Source: a virus. Taken from it: a stretch of 44,696 nt of DNA. Below the pieces are notes generated by a model, which searched no databases, was not told where the DNA came from, and saw only the letters and a list, made by a program, of their open reading frames with translations. Positions 21,864 through 29,570 of this stretch are shown here, piece by piece (the stretch's first letter is position 1; each line of letters starts with the position of its first letter). The stretch is from IMG/VR virus record IMGVR_UViG_3300008111_000127, positions 1-44,696 of that record. One strand, written 5' to 3'. The translations under genes were made by a program, and so were the position numbers.

Positions 21864-22364
21864 GTGAAAACAGATTATTACATTGACCGTGTAAGTAAAT
21901 CCGAAGCCGCAGAGTTACTTCTGCGGTTTCATTATCTTAAGGACTTTTCTAAAGGATTTAAGAGCGGATATAACTACGGTTTATATGAGAGCAATGATTT
22001 TAGCCCACTGAATATTGGTGGTATTAAAGGAGTCTGTATCTTTACAGGTCTCCCTGTCCCAGAAGTAGCACAAGGAGCATTTGGACTAGCACGAAATGAG
22101 CAAGAAGGACTCTTTGAACTTTCACGCCTTTGCGTACACCCTGAAACCCAACGAGCAGAATATAATATCACTTCTTGGTTTGTTTCAAGAGCGATTAGAC
22201 AGTTACGGAAGGATACTGAAGTTAAAGCAGTCATCTCTTACGCTGATAGTGATTTTCATTCTGGTACAATCTATCGCGTCAGTAGCAGCAAGTTGCTTAT
22301 TGATATATTGAGAAGACTTTTCATACTTCATAATTCTTCTCATATCACTAAGATAGAGTTGTAG
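21864..22364 (+). CDS. Mom/GNAT-like phage protein, truncated
   Basis: The 166-residue product, using a GTG start with no ATG nearby, contains GLPVPEVAQGAFGLARNEQ, FELSRLCVHPETQRAEYN, SWFVSRAIRQLRKDTEV and YADSDFHSGTIYR. These resemble the N-acyltransferase-like cyanophage family related to Mu Mom. In members I recall, this is followed by a further domain of about 50 residues, missing here: after IYR the frame runs into DNA that is the antisense of the gp53 end. Mom-like proteins modify DNA bases, so if intact in relatives this one may be a degraded or shortened version. Confidence 0.65.
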   Translation: MKTDYYIDRVSKSEAAELLLRFHYLKDFSKGFKSGYNYGLYESNDFSPLNIGGIKGVCIFTGLPVPEVAQGAFGLARNEQEGLFELSRLCVHPETQRAEYNITSWFVSRAIRQLRKDTEVKAVISYADSDFHSGTIYRVSSSKLLIDILRRLFILHNSSHITKIEL

Positions 22365-22901
22365 GTAGTCTGGTTTTAATAGATAGACCTGTCTCTTTTG
22401 CTCATTTAGTCTTACTTCATACTCATAGTTAGTAACACCACCAACAGGATTTAAATTTGCTGTTGGTATATTTGGATTTGGAATTGAGAAATTTGAATCT
22501 ACAACTTTACCTTTAGGAAGAATAAGCCTTCCAGAAGAATCTTTCACTTCAGTTGTTTCATAGAATCTAATTGTATTCAGATTACTACCATACTTATTTT
22601 CTGCATACTTATAAAGTTCGTAATCTGAAAGTGGCCACTGGTCTCTAACATTTACAATACCAGCGGTTAAAAGAACAACCCAATCATAAGATACGTCACC
22701 ATAAAGTCTATTGGCGACAGTTTCTGGTCTTTCTCCTTGTTGGATTTGGTATTTGTTGAATAGAGTAAAAACATTCTGTAAGTCATCACGAAGTTTGACT
22801 CTTCTAAAAAGATTCTTTACTCTTACATATTCGGTAGATGAAGTTCTATCTTTAAATGGGGACTGATAGAATAAGTCTGGTAGTTCTCTAAAGTAACTCA
22901 T
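22203..22901 (-). CDS. gp53: Baseplate wedge protein gp53-like
   Basis: The 232-residue product, with MSYFRELPDLFYQSPFK, YQIQQGERPETVANRLYGD, DYELYKYAENKYG and LKPDYLQLYLSDMRRI, is a cyanophage gp53, which in T4 helps join wedges around the hub. The last 20 or so residues (CTRMKITISVRDD) are the antisense of the neighbouring Mom-like gene and are probably not native. The normal end would be close to YINKQL. It follows gp48 by one base on the minus strand. Confidence 0.7.
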   Translation of the reverse strand: MSYFRELPDLFYQSPFKDRTSSTEYVRVKNLFRRVKLRDDLQNVFTLFNKYQIQQGERPETVANRLYGDVSYDWVVLLTAGIVNVRDQWPLSDYELYKYAENKYGSNLNTIRFYETTEVKDSSGRLILPKGKVVDSNFSIPNPNIPTANLNPVGGVTNYEYEVRLNEQKRQVYLLKPDYLQLYLSDMRRIMKYEKSSQYINKQLAATDAIDCTRMKITISVRDDCFNFSILP

Positions 22902-22902
22902 T

Positions 22903-23979
22903 TTAGTAACCTACAGCATGACCTTGGTTCACTGGATCTTCACCTGGAGCATATGGACCACTATATTGCTCCTCGTTATAATCTTCAAAGTATATTGGAT
23001 TAAGTTCTTTAAATGATAAAGACATTGTTATATGAGTTGGTGTTCCATCCCAGAAGGTTGAATAAGTTCCAGAACCTGTGTAGTTCACTTGTAGATCTAC
23101 CAGAGCCATTGGTTTAAACTTATTCAATATTGGGTGGTTTTTACCACCTTTCATATAAGTCAGTTGGAAAAGATCTGGAGCGGAAATGAAGACACCTTGA
23201 ATCTTAGAGTTTCCACTTGCGTTTTTCTTAGCACTCATTCTTGCTTTCAGGGTACGAATAATAAGAATGACTTGTTCCGCTTCTTTCTTATTTCTTGGAA
23301 AGAATTCAAAGCTAAACTGGAAATTTCTAAGACCAACACCATCAAATAATAGTTCCAGGTTTGGATTAAATACTTGACCAGTTGCTCTTGAAATTAATTC
23401 ATTAGCACTTACGTTACCACCTAAGACACCAATTGCGGTAGAGGAAACAACATTCTGTATGGCTTTCAATGCTTGTGAATCAGCTCCAATTCCACTTACT
23501 CCATCCGTCAACGCCTTTAGGGCAGCATTTAATGCTGCTGTTGGATTATCTTGAAATTGATTACCAAAACCAATACCAAAGGCTTCTGCTGGATTTAATT
23601 TTCCCTCTCCCCAACTAATTTGTGTGGTATCACCTATTTGTTCTGGTATTGGTAGATAAATTGTATGAAGTATTCCTTTCGTTCTTTTAGTTTCTTCTAC
23701 TTTTGAAGATATCGTAGGTAATTGAAAGTTTGCCTTCTCTTTTATTTTTACAGTTGGATTTTCTACATTCTGATCTGTTGGAACATCAAAAAGAGAATCT
23801 AAGTTAATTGCTGGAGACTCATATTTGATTATCTCAATTCTCAAATAATCAGAGTCGTTATCGATTCTAGCATATGGATACCTTAAAACCTTGTCCTTTT
23901 GAGCAGTTGCTTTCTCTCCAGGTTTAGGTGAATTTGGTTGATTTCCTTGATATGGAATTACATCTAAGGGTATCGCCAT
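22903..23979 (-). CDS. gp48: Baseplate tail-tube cap protein gp48-like
   Basis: The 358-residue product contains LRNFQFSFEFFPRNKKEAEQ and KFKPMALVDLQVNYTGSGTY, characteristic of cyanophage gp48, which caps the baseplate and starts the tail tube. The N-terminal part is rich in proline and lysine (NQPNSPKPGEKATAQK). It is transcribed with gp53 and the two upstream minus-strand genes. A CTAAATAC-like late motif lies just upstream (minus strand, 24000-23993), within the end of the preceding gene. Confidence 0.7.
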   Translation of the reverse strand: MAIPLDVIPYQGNQPNSPKPGEKATAQKDKVLRYPYARIDNDSDYLRIEIIKYESPAINLDSLFDVPTDQNVENPTVKIKEKANFQLPTISSKVEETKRTKGILHTIYLPIPEQIGDTTQISWGEGKLNPAEAFGIGFGNQFQDNPTAALNAALKALTDGVSGIGADSQALKAIQNVVSSTAIGVLGGNVSANELISRATGQVFNPNLELLFDGVGLRNFQFSFEFFPRNKKEAEQVILIIRTLKARMSAKKNASGNSKIQGVFISAPDLFQLTYMKGGKNHPILNKFKPMALVDLQVNYTGSGTYSTFWDGTPTHITMSLSFKELNPIYFEDYNEEQYSGPYAPGEDPVNQGHAVGY

Positions 23980-23988
23980 TTATGTTTT

Positions 23989-24396
23989 TTAAGTATTTAG
24001 TCGAAAATTAGCAAAAGGTATCATCTGCAAATCTTTCACTTCCGATGGATAGACTTCATACAACCCACCAGCAACTTCATTCCAAGTATATTGTCTGGTC
24101 TCACCCCAATGGAAGTTCAGACCACGAAAACCCCACTGGAATACATCAGTAACAGCAACAAAAGGGTTTTGATCATAGTTCAGTGATGCTGTCTTGGCGC
24201 TGTAAACAAAGATATAAATCTTACCTGCTTCAGGTATCTTAGGTCCTTCATTTAGAACTGCTAAGAGTTCTACCATAATATCATCAGGGTCTTTGATACC
24301 AATAATACTATCACTTATCCCACGGACTCGGTTTACATTTGTATCCGTATCTGTGGGTCTTTTTGTTGTTTGTTGCTTGACTGTCTTTCTAGGCAT
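23989..24396 (-). CDS. Unknown virion-region protein
   Basis: The 135-residue product has a basic N-terminus (MPRKTVKQQTTKRPTDT) and a body with KIPEAGKIYIFVYSAKTASL and WNEVAGGLYEVYPSEVKDL, a beta-rich pattern. I recall similar proteins next to gp4 and gp48 in other cyanomyoviruses, probably structural or assembly related, but no specific role is known to me. It overlaps gp4 by one base on the minus strand. Confidence 0.6.
   Translation of the reverse strand: MPRKTVKQQTTKRPTDTDTNVNRVRGISDSIIGIKDPDDIMVELLAVLNEGPKIPEAGKIYIFVYSAKTASLNYDQNPFVAVTDVFQWGFRGLNFHWGETRQYTWNEVAGGLYEVYPSEVKDLQMIPFANFRLNT
23993..24000 (-). promoter_or_regulatory. Possible late promoter motif before gp48
   Basis: CTAAATAC on the minus strand lies within the last codons of the preceding gene, 13 bases before the gp48 start, rather close for a normal late promoter. 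Confidence 0.35.
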
Positions 24397-24833
24397 TACT
24401 TGATACCTAATTCTTTCTCAGTAAAGACTCTGAACTCATAACCCCTATCAAGACACCATTCTTTTGCTGCTTCCCACTTTGCCTGGTTTTTAGCATACTC
24501 GTATGCCTCACGCAAGTAACCTTGAGTTTGTCTCTTTGGTTTTGGTGGAGGTGCAGTTTGACGTAGAGGTTTAATCTCAATAATATACTTTTTAATGTTT
24601 CCAGTTGATTCTTTTACTTTAATGTAAAAGTCTGGAAAATATCTATGTGGTTTATTGTCTACTGGAGACTTATACCACACATACATTTCTTCACTACCCC
24701 ATTCTAATATATTTGGGTTATTATCACAGTAACGACAAAACTTTCTTTCCCATAATGATCTATAGATTATATTTGATGGGTCACCTTTGTATTTTTTTGG
24801 GTTAGAAGGTTGATACTTTCCCTTATATGCCAT
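24396..24833 (-). CDS. gp4: Head completion protein gp4-like
   Basis: The 145-residue product, with YRSLWERKFCRYCDNNPN, HRYFPDFYIKVK and YIIEIKPLRQ, fits the T4 gp4 head completion protein, a nuclease-like fold needed to finish the filled head before the tail joins. DFYIK and EIKP lie in the usual active-site order (D...ExK). The start is one base before a plus-strand late motif, and its own late motif lies at 24873-24866. It is the first gene of the minus-strand block. Confidence 0.75.
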   Translation of the reverse strand: MAYKGKYQPSNPKKYKGDPSNIIYRSLWERKFCRYCDNNPNILEWGSEEMYVWYKSPVDNKPHRYFPDFYIKVKESTGNIKKYIIEIKPLRQTAPPPKPKRQTQGYLREAYEYAKNQAKWEAAKEWCLDRGYEFRVFTEKELGIK

Positions 24834-24841
24834 CTAAATAA
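24834..24841 (+). promoter_or_regulatory. Late promoter motif CTAAATAA (plus strand)
   Basis: It starts one base from the gp4 start codon (minus strand) and lies 33 bases before the plus-strand gene at 24875. Confidence 0.6.
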
Positions 24842-24865
24842 CTAATAATGTAAGACTCGTATAAG

Positions 24866-24873
24866 GTATTTAG
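24866..24873 (-). promoter_or_regulatory. Late promoter motif CTAAATAC (minus strand)
   Basis: It faces the motif at 24834 and lies 32 bases from the gp4 start. The motif overlaps the ribosome-site region of the plus-strand gene. Confidence 0.6.
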
Positions 24874-24874
24874 A

Positions 24875-25675
24875 GTGGCAGCACCTAGACCAAGAAGGAT
24901 ATCGGATTTTAAACCAGCACTAACAAATCTAGCGCAAACTTCACATTATCAGGTTGTTTTTGGTGGTCTACCATTACCTTTAAGACAACATTTGAATGTC
25001 CGTGGAGTTGGTTATAGGTTTATTACTGAGACATCAGGACTTCTGTGCTATTCTGCTTCGTTACCTGGAAGTGCTCTTGCTACTGCGAATATTAAGGGAA
25101 ACTTTATGGGAGTCGTTGAAAATATGGCTCACACAAGATTGTTTACTGAGATAGGTCTTGAGTTTTATGTTGATAATGAGTATAAAACTCTGAAGTTCTT
25201 AGAACATTGGATGGACTTCATTTCTAATGGATCCGCACATAGAAAAGCATCTGATGATTATTATTTTAGGATGGAATATCCAGAAGATTATAAATCAAAC
25301 CAAACAAAAATTATTAAGTTTGATAGAGATTATAAAGAAGATATAGAATATACTTTCTGGGGTCTTTTTCCAAGAGATCTTTCATCAACAGTAGTGAAAT
25401 ATGATGCATCGGAGATATTAAAAGCATCAGTACGCTTTAGTTACGACAGATATATTTGTGGTAGAAGTGATAGTTACTCTATTCACAGAGGAACTGATGA
25501 TAATAAGAAAAATGATAATTCAAATCAATCAACTGGTAATGAAGGACAGAGATATGTTCCAGTTTCTGCTGGTGCTGCTCAGGCTGGTGGAGTTAGATTT
25601 ATTCCTGAAGGTATGACTTATGCTGAAGCACTTAACAAGGGACAAGTCTACAATAGCCCCTATGGACCTAGATAA
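24875..25675 (+). CDS. gp54-like tail tube initiator or tube-like baseplate protein
   Basis: The 266-residue product, starting at GTG, resembles the tail tube-like baseplate family: SHYQVVFGGLPLPLRQHL, NMAHTRLFTEIGLEFYVDNEYKTL (given here in parts as FTEIGLEFYV) and a C-terminal tail with GAAQAGGVRFIPEGMTYAEA. It lies immediately upstream of gp26/51 and the hub genes, where cyanophages often carry gp54, the protein that starts tube assembly. The assignment rests on position and tube-like sequence. AAGG lies about eight bases ahead of the GTG. Confidence 0.6.
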   Translation: MAAPRPRRISDFKPALTNLAQTSHYQVVFGGLPLPLRQHLNVRGVGYRFITETSGLLCYSASLPGSALATANIKGNFMGVVENMAHTRLFTEIGLEFYVDNEYKTLKFLEHWMDFISNGSAHRKASDDYYFRMEYPEDYKSNQTKIIKFDRDYKEDIEYTFWGLFPRDLSSTVVKYDASEILKASVRFSYDRYICGRSDSYSIHRGTDDNKKNDNSNQSTGNEGQRYVPVSAGAAQAGGVRFIPEGMTYAEALNKGQVYNSPYGPR

Positions 25676-25678
25676 ATA
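25671..25678 (+). promoter_or_regulatory. Late promoter motif GATAAATA
   Basis: It overlaps the preceding stop and lies 27 bases before the gp26-like gene at 25705. Confidence 0.65.
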
Positions 25679-25704
25679 TTTTTAACTGAACTTTTTGGGT
25701 TGTT

Positions 25705-26421
25705 ATGCCTTTACCAAAAATATCTACACCAACCTATGAGTTGGAACTTCCTTCTAATGGAAAGAAAATTAGATATCGCCCTTTTCTTGTAAGAGAAGAA
25801 AAGATTCTTATCATCGCAATGGAAAGCGAAGATGATAAGCAAATCACAAATGCTGTTAAGGAAGTTATTTCTAACTGTATCCTAAGCAGAGGAATTAAAA
25901 TCGAACAACTGTCTACATTTGATATTGAATATATCTTTTTGAACATCAGAGGTAAATCTGTTGGCGAAGAAGTGGAAGTTATTGTAACATGTCCAGATGA
26001 TGGAACTACCCAAGTTCCCGTAACAATCAACTTAGATGATATCAAAGTTGAGACTGGAAAGAACCATAATAGAGATATCAAACTTGATAATGATCTTATT
26101 CTGAGGATGAAGTATCCATCTATGGAAGAATTTGTGAAAAATAATTTCAGCACCGAAGAGCTAAACTTAGATAATACTTTTGATCTAATCTCTTCCTGCA
26201 TTGAGCAAGTCTATTCTGAGGAAGAGTCTTGGTCAGCATCGGACTGTTCTAAGAAAGAACTTAGAGAATTTCTTGAGCAGTTGAGTTCAAAACAATTCAA
26301 AGAGATTGAAACATTCTTTGAGACAATGCCAAAATTGTCTCATACTGTTACGGTGATGAATCCAAATACAAAGGTTGAAAATGAAATTGTTCTGGAGGGA
26401 TTAAATGCTTTTTTCGGGTAA
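25705..26421 (+). CDS. gp26: gp26-like baseplate hub or tail assembly chaperone
   Basis: The 238-residue product has LELPSNGKKIRYRPFLVREEK near the start, DIEYIFLNIRGKSVGEEVEV and CPDDGTTQVPV in the middle and an acidic helical C-terminal half ending LEGLNAFFG. I recognise it as the cyanophage protein usually called gp26. T4-family gp26 and gp51 help build the hub and are likely relatives of tail assembly chaperones. A -1 frameshift signal at its end would join it to the small ORF that follows. It has a late promoter motif upstream. Confidence 0.7.
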   Translation: MPLPKISTPTYELELPSNGKKIRYRPFLVREEKILIIAMESEDDKQITNAVKEVISNCILSRGIKIEQLSTFDIEYIFLNIRGKSVGEEVEVIVTCPDDGTTQVPVTINLDDIKVETGKNHNRDIKLDNDLILRMKYPSMEEFVKNNFSTEELNLDNTFDLISSCIEQVYSEEESWSASDCSKKELREFLEQLSSKQFKEIETFFETMPKLSHTVTVMNPNTKVENEIVLEGLNAFFG

Positions 26422-26450
26422 GTATGGCTCATGAAGATCTTGAGTCATAC
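26409..26450 (+). promoter_or_regulatory. -1 programmed ribosomal frameshift signal
   Basis: The slippery heptamer T TTT TTC (26409-26415) is in the right frame of the gp26-like gene. After a 6-base spacer (26416-26421), GTATGGCTCA (26422-26431) pairs with TGAGTCATAC (26441-26450), ten pairs with one G-U, around a nine-base loop. The stop of the zero frame is at 26419-26421. The stem covers the start codon of the next ORF. Shifting gives a 300-residue fusion. Confidence 0.75.
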
Positions 26451-26606
26451 TACAAGATAAATTTTGCCTTGATGCAGCATCATAAATACTCATTGACTGA
26501 ACTAGAGAATATGATACCTTGGGAAAGAGAAGTTTATCTCACTTTCCTAAAACAATATATTGAGGAAGAAAATTTAAAACAACAGCAATCTGAACTAAAT
26601 GGCTGA
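26424..26606 (+). CDS. Small gp51/T-domain-like protein, probably made by frameshift
   Basis: The 60-residue product, MAHEDLESYYKINFALMQHH then YSLTELENMIPWEREVYL and a charged tail, resembles the T part of lambda-type G/GT tail assembly chaperones and may correspond to the T4 gp51 slot (T4 order 26-51). It is in the -1 frame relative to the preceding gene, three codons after the slippery site. It also has its own ATG, which lies inside a stem. Its end overlaps the next start by eight bases. Chaperones of this kind act on the tape-measure protein encoded next. Confidence 0.65.
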   Translation: MAHEDLESYYKINFALMQHHKYSLTELENMIPWEREVYLTFLKQYIEEENLKQQQSELNG

Positions 26607-28011
26607 GTTTTCATCGCCAATCACAACTGGTTTAAGAGTAAGAAGAACTAGAGTATCCTCTTTTTCGTTTCTGAATCGTCCCCAAGACCAACAGCCAAGG
26701 GAAGATTATGGAACTACGCTTGCGCTGCAGCAGAATAGACTTGCTTTTGATAATATTAATTCTTCCCTTATAAATCTTAGTAATCAAGTTAGTGCTCTAA
26801 GTGCTTCTCTGAATGGTATTGCTGAAAGAGTAAGAGAAGATTCTGCATTAGATCAGGCAAGAGAATCTCAGAAGATAAGACAGGAAGAAATCTTAGCAGA
26901 GCAGAAAATCAGAGAAGGTAAAGAAAGCGTCGTTGAACGCAAAATGCAGTCTGCTCTTTTGACTCCGATTAAAAAAGTTGGCGATAAAGCAAGATTTACT
27001 CTAGGTAGATTATCAAGCTTCTTTATGATTCTCCTAGGTGGTTTCCTAGGAAATATGGCGCTATCAACTATTAGTGCCTTGATATCTGGTGATAAAGAAA
27101 GACTAGAAGAACTTAAGCAAAAGTTCTTGAAGAATATTGGTGTTGTAACTGGTATTTTCTTATTGTTTAGTGGTGGATTTAGAACTATACTTGGTTATCT
27201 TACCAGACTTACTTCTAAGTTGGGTAGTTCTATTTTTAGAAACTTATTAATTAGACCTGTTGCTGCACTACTCAATTTAGTTAAAACTGCTGCTGCAGGT
27301 ATAGCGGCAGGAATAGGTTTAAAACCAAAAACAAAACCAACTCCAACAAAACCAAAACCATCAGCACCACCAGCAAAAACTTCACCTGGAGGTAAAGCAG
27401 GATCTAGTGGAGCTCCACCTGCTTCATCTGGTTCTAAAGGAAGTCCTTTTGGTTCATCAGTACTTAAAGGTGGTTTATTCGCTGCAGGTGCGTCTGCAAT
27501 ATACGATACGCTTTTTGGATCATCTGTTGGTGAAATGATCGCTGGTTCTGGTACAGGTTTTGCTGCTGGCGGTGCTCTATCAGCATTAAACTATGTTCTA
27601 GGTCCAAAATTCACAATACCGTTAACAATAGCTGGAACATTTGCTATTCCAGCATTGATTGGTCTTGGTAAGGAATTTTATAAGGGAAGCGATATTGGTA
27701 AAGATAATCCATTCTTGAATACAGAGATTAATTTACTAGATGCGTTTACTGGACAAGGACCATTATTTAAAACACCATCTCCAGAAATAAATGCACCACC
27801 AAAAAAATCTAATGATAATCTCCAGTCATTAAAAAGTTCAGACTCTGGAGGTAATGTAACAGTAATTAATAATGAATCTACTGCTAGTGCAAGAAATGTA
27901 CCAACACAAGATCTAGGTTCTGCTAACTATCTGCCTAGCATTGCTACTTCAGATCCAGATAATTTTCACAAGTATACTTCGTATCGTTACTTTAATACTG
28001 GATGGGCATAA
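26599..28011 (+). CDS. Tape-measure-like tail protein
   Basis: The 470-residue product has an N-terminal coiled-coil part (residues about 50-120, with QVSALSASLNGIAERV), then hydrophobic segments (SFFMILLGGFLGNMALSTI near 139 and GIFLLFSGGFRTILGYL near 185). A Lys/Pro-rich linker (residues about 238-275) and a second hydrophobic stretch near 290-355 follow. This layout fits a tail tape measure or hub protein, like T4 gp29, which sets the tail length. It lies straight after the chaperone genes, as tape measures do. Confidence 0.6.
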   Translation: MAEFSSPITTGLRVRRTRVSSFSFLNRPQDQQPREDYGTTLALQQNRLAFDNINSSLINLSNQVSALSASLNGIAERVREDSALDQARESQKIRQEEILAEQKIREGKESVVERKMQSALLTPIKKVGDKARFTLGRLSSFFMILLGGFLGNMALSTISALISGDKERLEELKQKFLKNIGVVTGIFLLFSGGFRTILGYLTRLTSKLGSSIFRNLLIRPVAALLNLVKTAAAGIAAGIGLKPKTKPTPTKPKPSAPPAKTSPGGKAGSSGAPPASSGSKGSPFGSSVLKGGLFAAGASAIYDTLFGSSVGEMIAGSGTGFAAGGALSALNYVLGPKFTIPLTIAGTFAIPALIGLGKEFYKGSDIGKDNPFLNTEINLLDAFTGQGPLFKTPSPEINAPPKKSNDNLQSLKSSDSGGNVTVINNESTASARNVPTQDLGSANYLPSIATSDPDNFHKYTSYRYFNTGWA

Positions 28012-28016
28012 GTTAA

Positions 28017-29570
28017 ATGGCGTATCGTTCTTCCATAAATGTAACTAGCATTAATAAGTCTTTATCTGGACTTAACAAAAGTCTTCTTAGGACAAGAGAA
28101 TCTGCTGCAACTGTTAGAACAACAATTATACAGTCTACAACAAATAAGAGAAAATCTTTTTCAGCGAGTATAAAAGCATTTAATCAGAGAAGAGAAGCGA
28201 CAAGAAGAAAAGAAAGAGAGGATATTGTAGAGGCATCATCAATTCAGGGTGCAATATCAAGATCTACTAGTGCTGTAGCAAATAGCACAAGAGGTTTCTT
28301 GGGTAGAATACTTGATTTTCTTGGAACATTACTAGTTGGATGGGCTTTGACCAATCTCCCAAATATCATTAAAATGGCTCAAGCTCTCATTGAGAGGATG
28401 AAGACATATTTCCAATATCTCAATAATTTTAGAGAGGGTCTTCAAAACTTTTTGATAGGATTTGGTGATATGGTTGGTGAAATTTCTTCTGGTCTTGTTA
28501 GATTTGATTTTAATGCTGTAAGAGTAGCAGTAGACAAAGGAATGAATCAAATGAAGGATTCCTTCGTCCAAATGGATAATTCAATAAATTCTGTAATACT
28601 TTTACTTAAGCAGGATGTTAAGAAATTACTTGGAATTGAGGATTATGAATTTGATAGAGGTAGTGATGATGGTGGAGGTGGTGGAGTAGATCCTGGAGGA
28701 GGTTCAGCACAACTTCCAGATCCAAAGTCTGCTGAAATGTATCGTATCGCTGCGGCACTCACCACAGAAGGTAGTAGTGACCAGGGATACGCCGACATGC
28801 TGCAGGTGGTTGCTAATAGAGTTGCACACCCTGGATATGGTACTAACTATACTGATGTTCTTGGTGCTCCCGGACAGTTTCAAGGTGTGTACACTAGAGG
28901 TAGTGGAGCATTTAAATCAATACGTACTTTAGGGCAAGCATCTGCATGGTCTGGTCAAAGTCAGGCAACTCTATTAAAAGTTATTAGTCTTCTATCCGAT
29001 CCAAAAAGACAAGCAAGTGCAGCAAAATTTGTTGGCGGTGCTCTAGAGTTTAGAGGTAGTCCAGCAACAGTTAGGGCAGTTAATAGTGATAGCGATCCAC
29101 GAAATAATATTCGGGCAGATGCTAATGGAATAATTCCTGGTTCCGTCTGGCGTGGTACAAACCAAGATAACCAGTTCCTTGTGGATCCATCCAAAGATCC
29201 GATGCTTAGTGGTCCAGCATCACTTAACCTACCAAAACCACAACCACAAGCACCACCACCAAAAAGCCCCCCAAAACGAAATACTGCTATGCCTGATGCG
29301 AGTAAAGAGGGTGCTCCCGGAATTCCTGGAGATCCTAAGTCTCCAAAAATTGGTGAATGGGTAGGTTCATCTAAAAAAGACTATTCATCTCAACTTGCTA
29401 TGGCTTTGCAAAATGCAAAACCACAACCAAGAACAAATACTTTAATTTTAAATAATACTGTAAAGCAAACAGAATATGTTGGTGGAGAAACAAATAGTGG
29501 TTCTGTTATTATAGTTGCTGGGGTAAATAGTAATAATATAAAAAATAAGTTCCTTTCTAGTGTAGTATAA
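28017..29570 (+). CDS. Hub or tape-measure protein with SleB-like cell-wall hydrolase domain
   Basis: The 517-residue product has an N-terminal helical part with a hydrophobic segment (FLGRILDFLGTLLVGWALTN near 93-112). From about residue 239 a domain with ALTTEGSSDQGYADMLQVVA and APGQFQGVYTRG follows, which resembles the SleB cell-wall hydrolase family. The glutamate in LTTEG is the probable catalytic residue. A Pro-rich linker and tail follow. It likely opens peptidoglycan during DNA entry, since the nearby gp5-like protein has no lysozyme domain. Expression is with the tail genes. Confidence 0.65.
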   Translation: MAYRSSINVTSINKSLSGLNKSLLRTRESAATVRTTIIQSTTNKRKSFSASIKAFNQRREATRRKEREDIVEASSIQGAISRSTSAVANSTRGFLGRILDFLGTLLVGWALTNLPNIIKMAQALIERMKTYFQYLNNFREGLQNFLIGFGDMVGEISSGLVRFDFNAVRVAVDKGMNQMKDSFVQMDNSINSVILLLKQDVKKLLGIEDYEFDRGSDDGGGGGVDPGGGSAQLPDPKSAEMYRIAAALTTEGSSDQGYADMLQVVANRVAHPGYGTNYTDVLGAPGQFQGVYTRGSGAFKSIRTLGQASAWSGQSQATLLKVISLLSDPKRQASAAKFVGGALEFRGSPATVRAVNSDSDPRNNIRADANGIIPGSVWRGTNQDNQFLVDPSKDPMLSGPASLNLPKPQPQAPPPKSPPKRNTAMPDASKEGAPGIPGDPKSPKIGEWVGSSKKDYSSQLAMALQNAKPQPRTNTLILNNTVKQTEYVGGETNSGSVIIVAGVNSNNIKNKFLSSVV

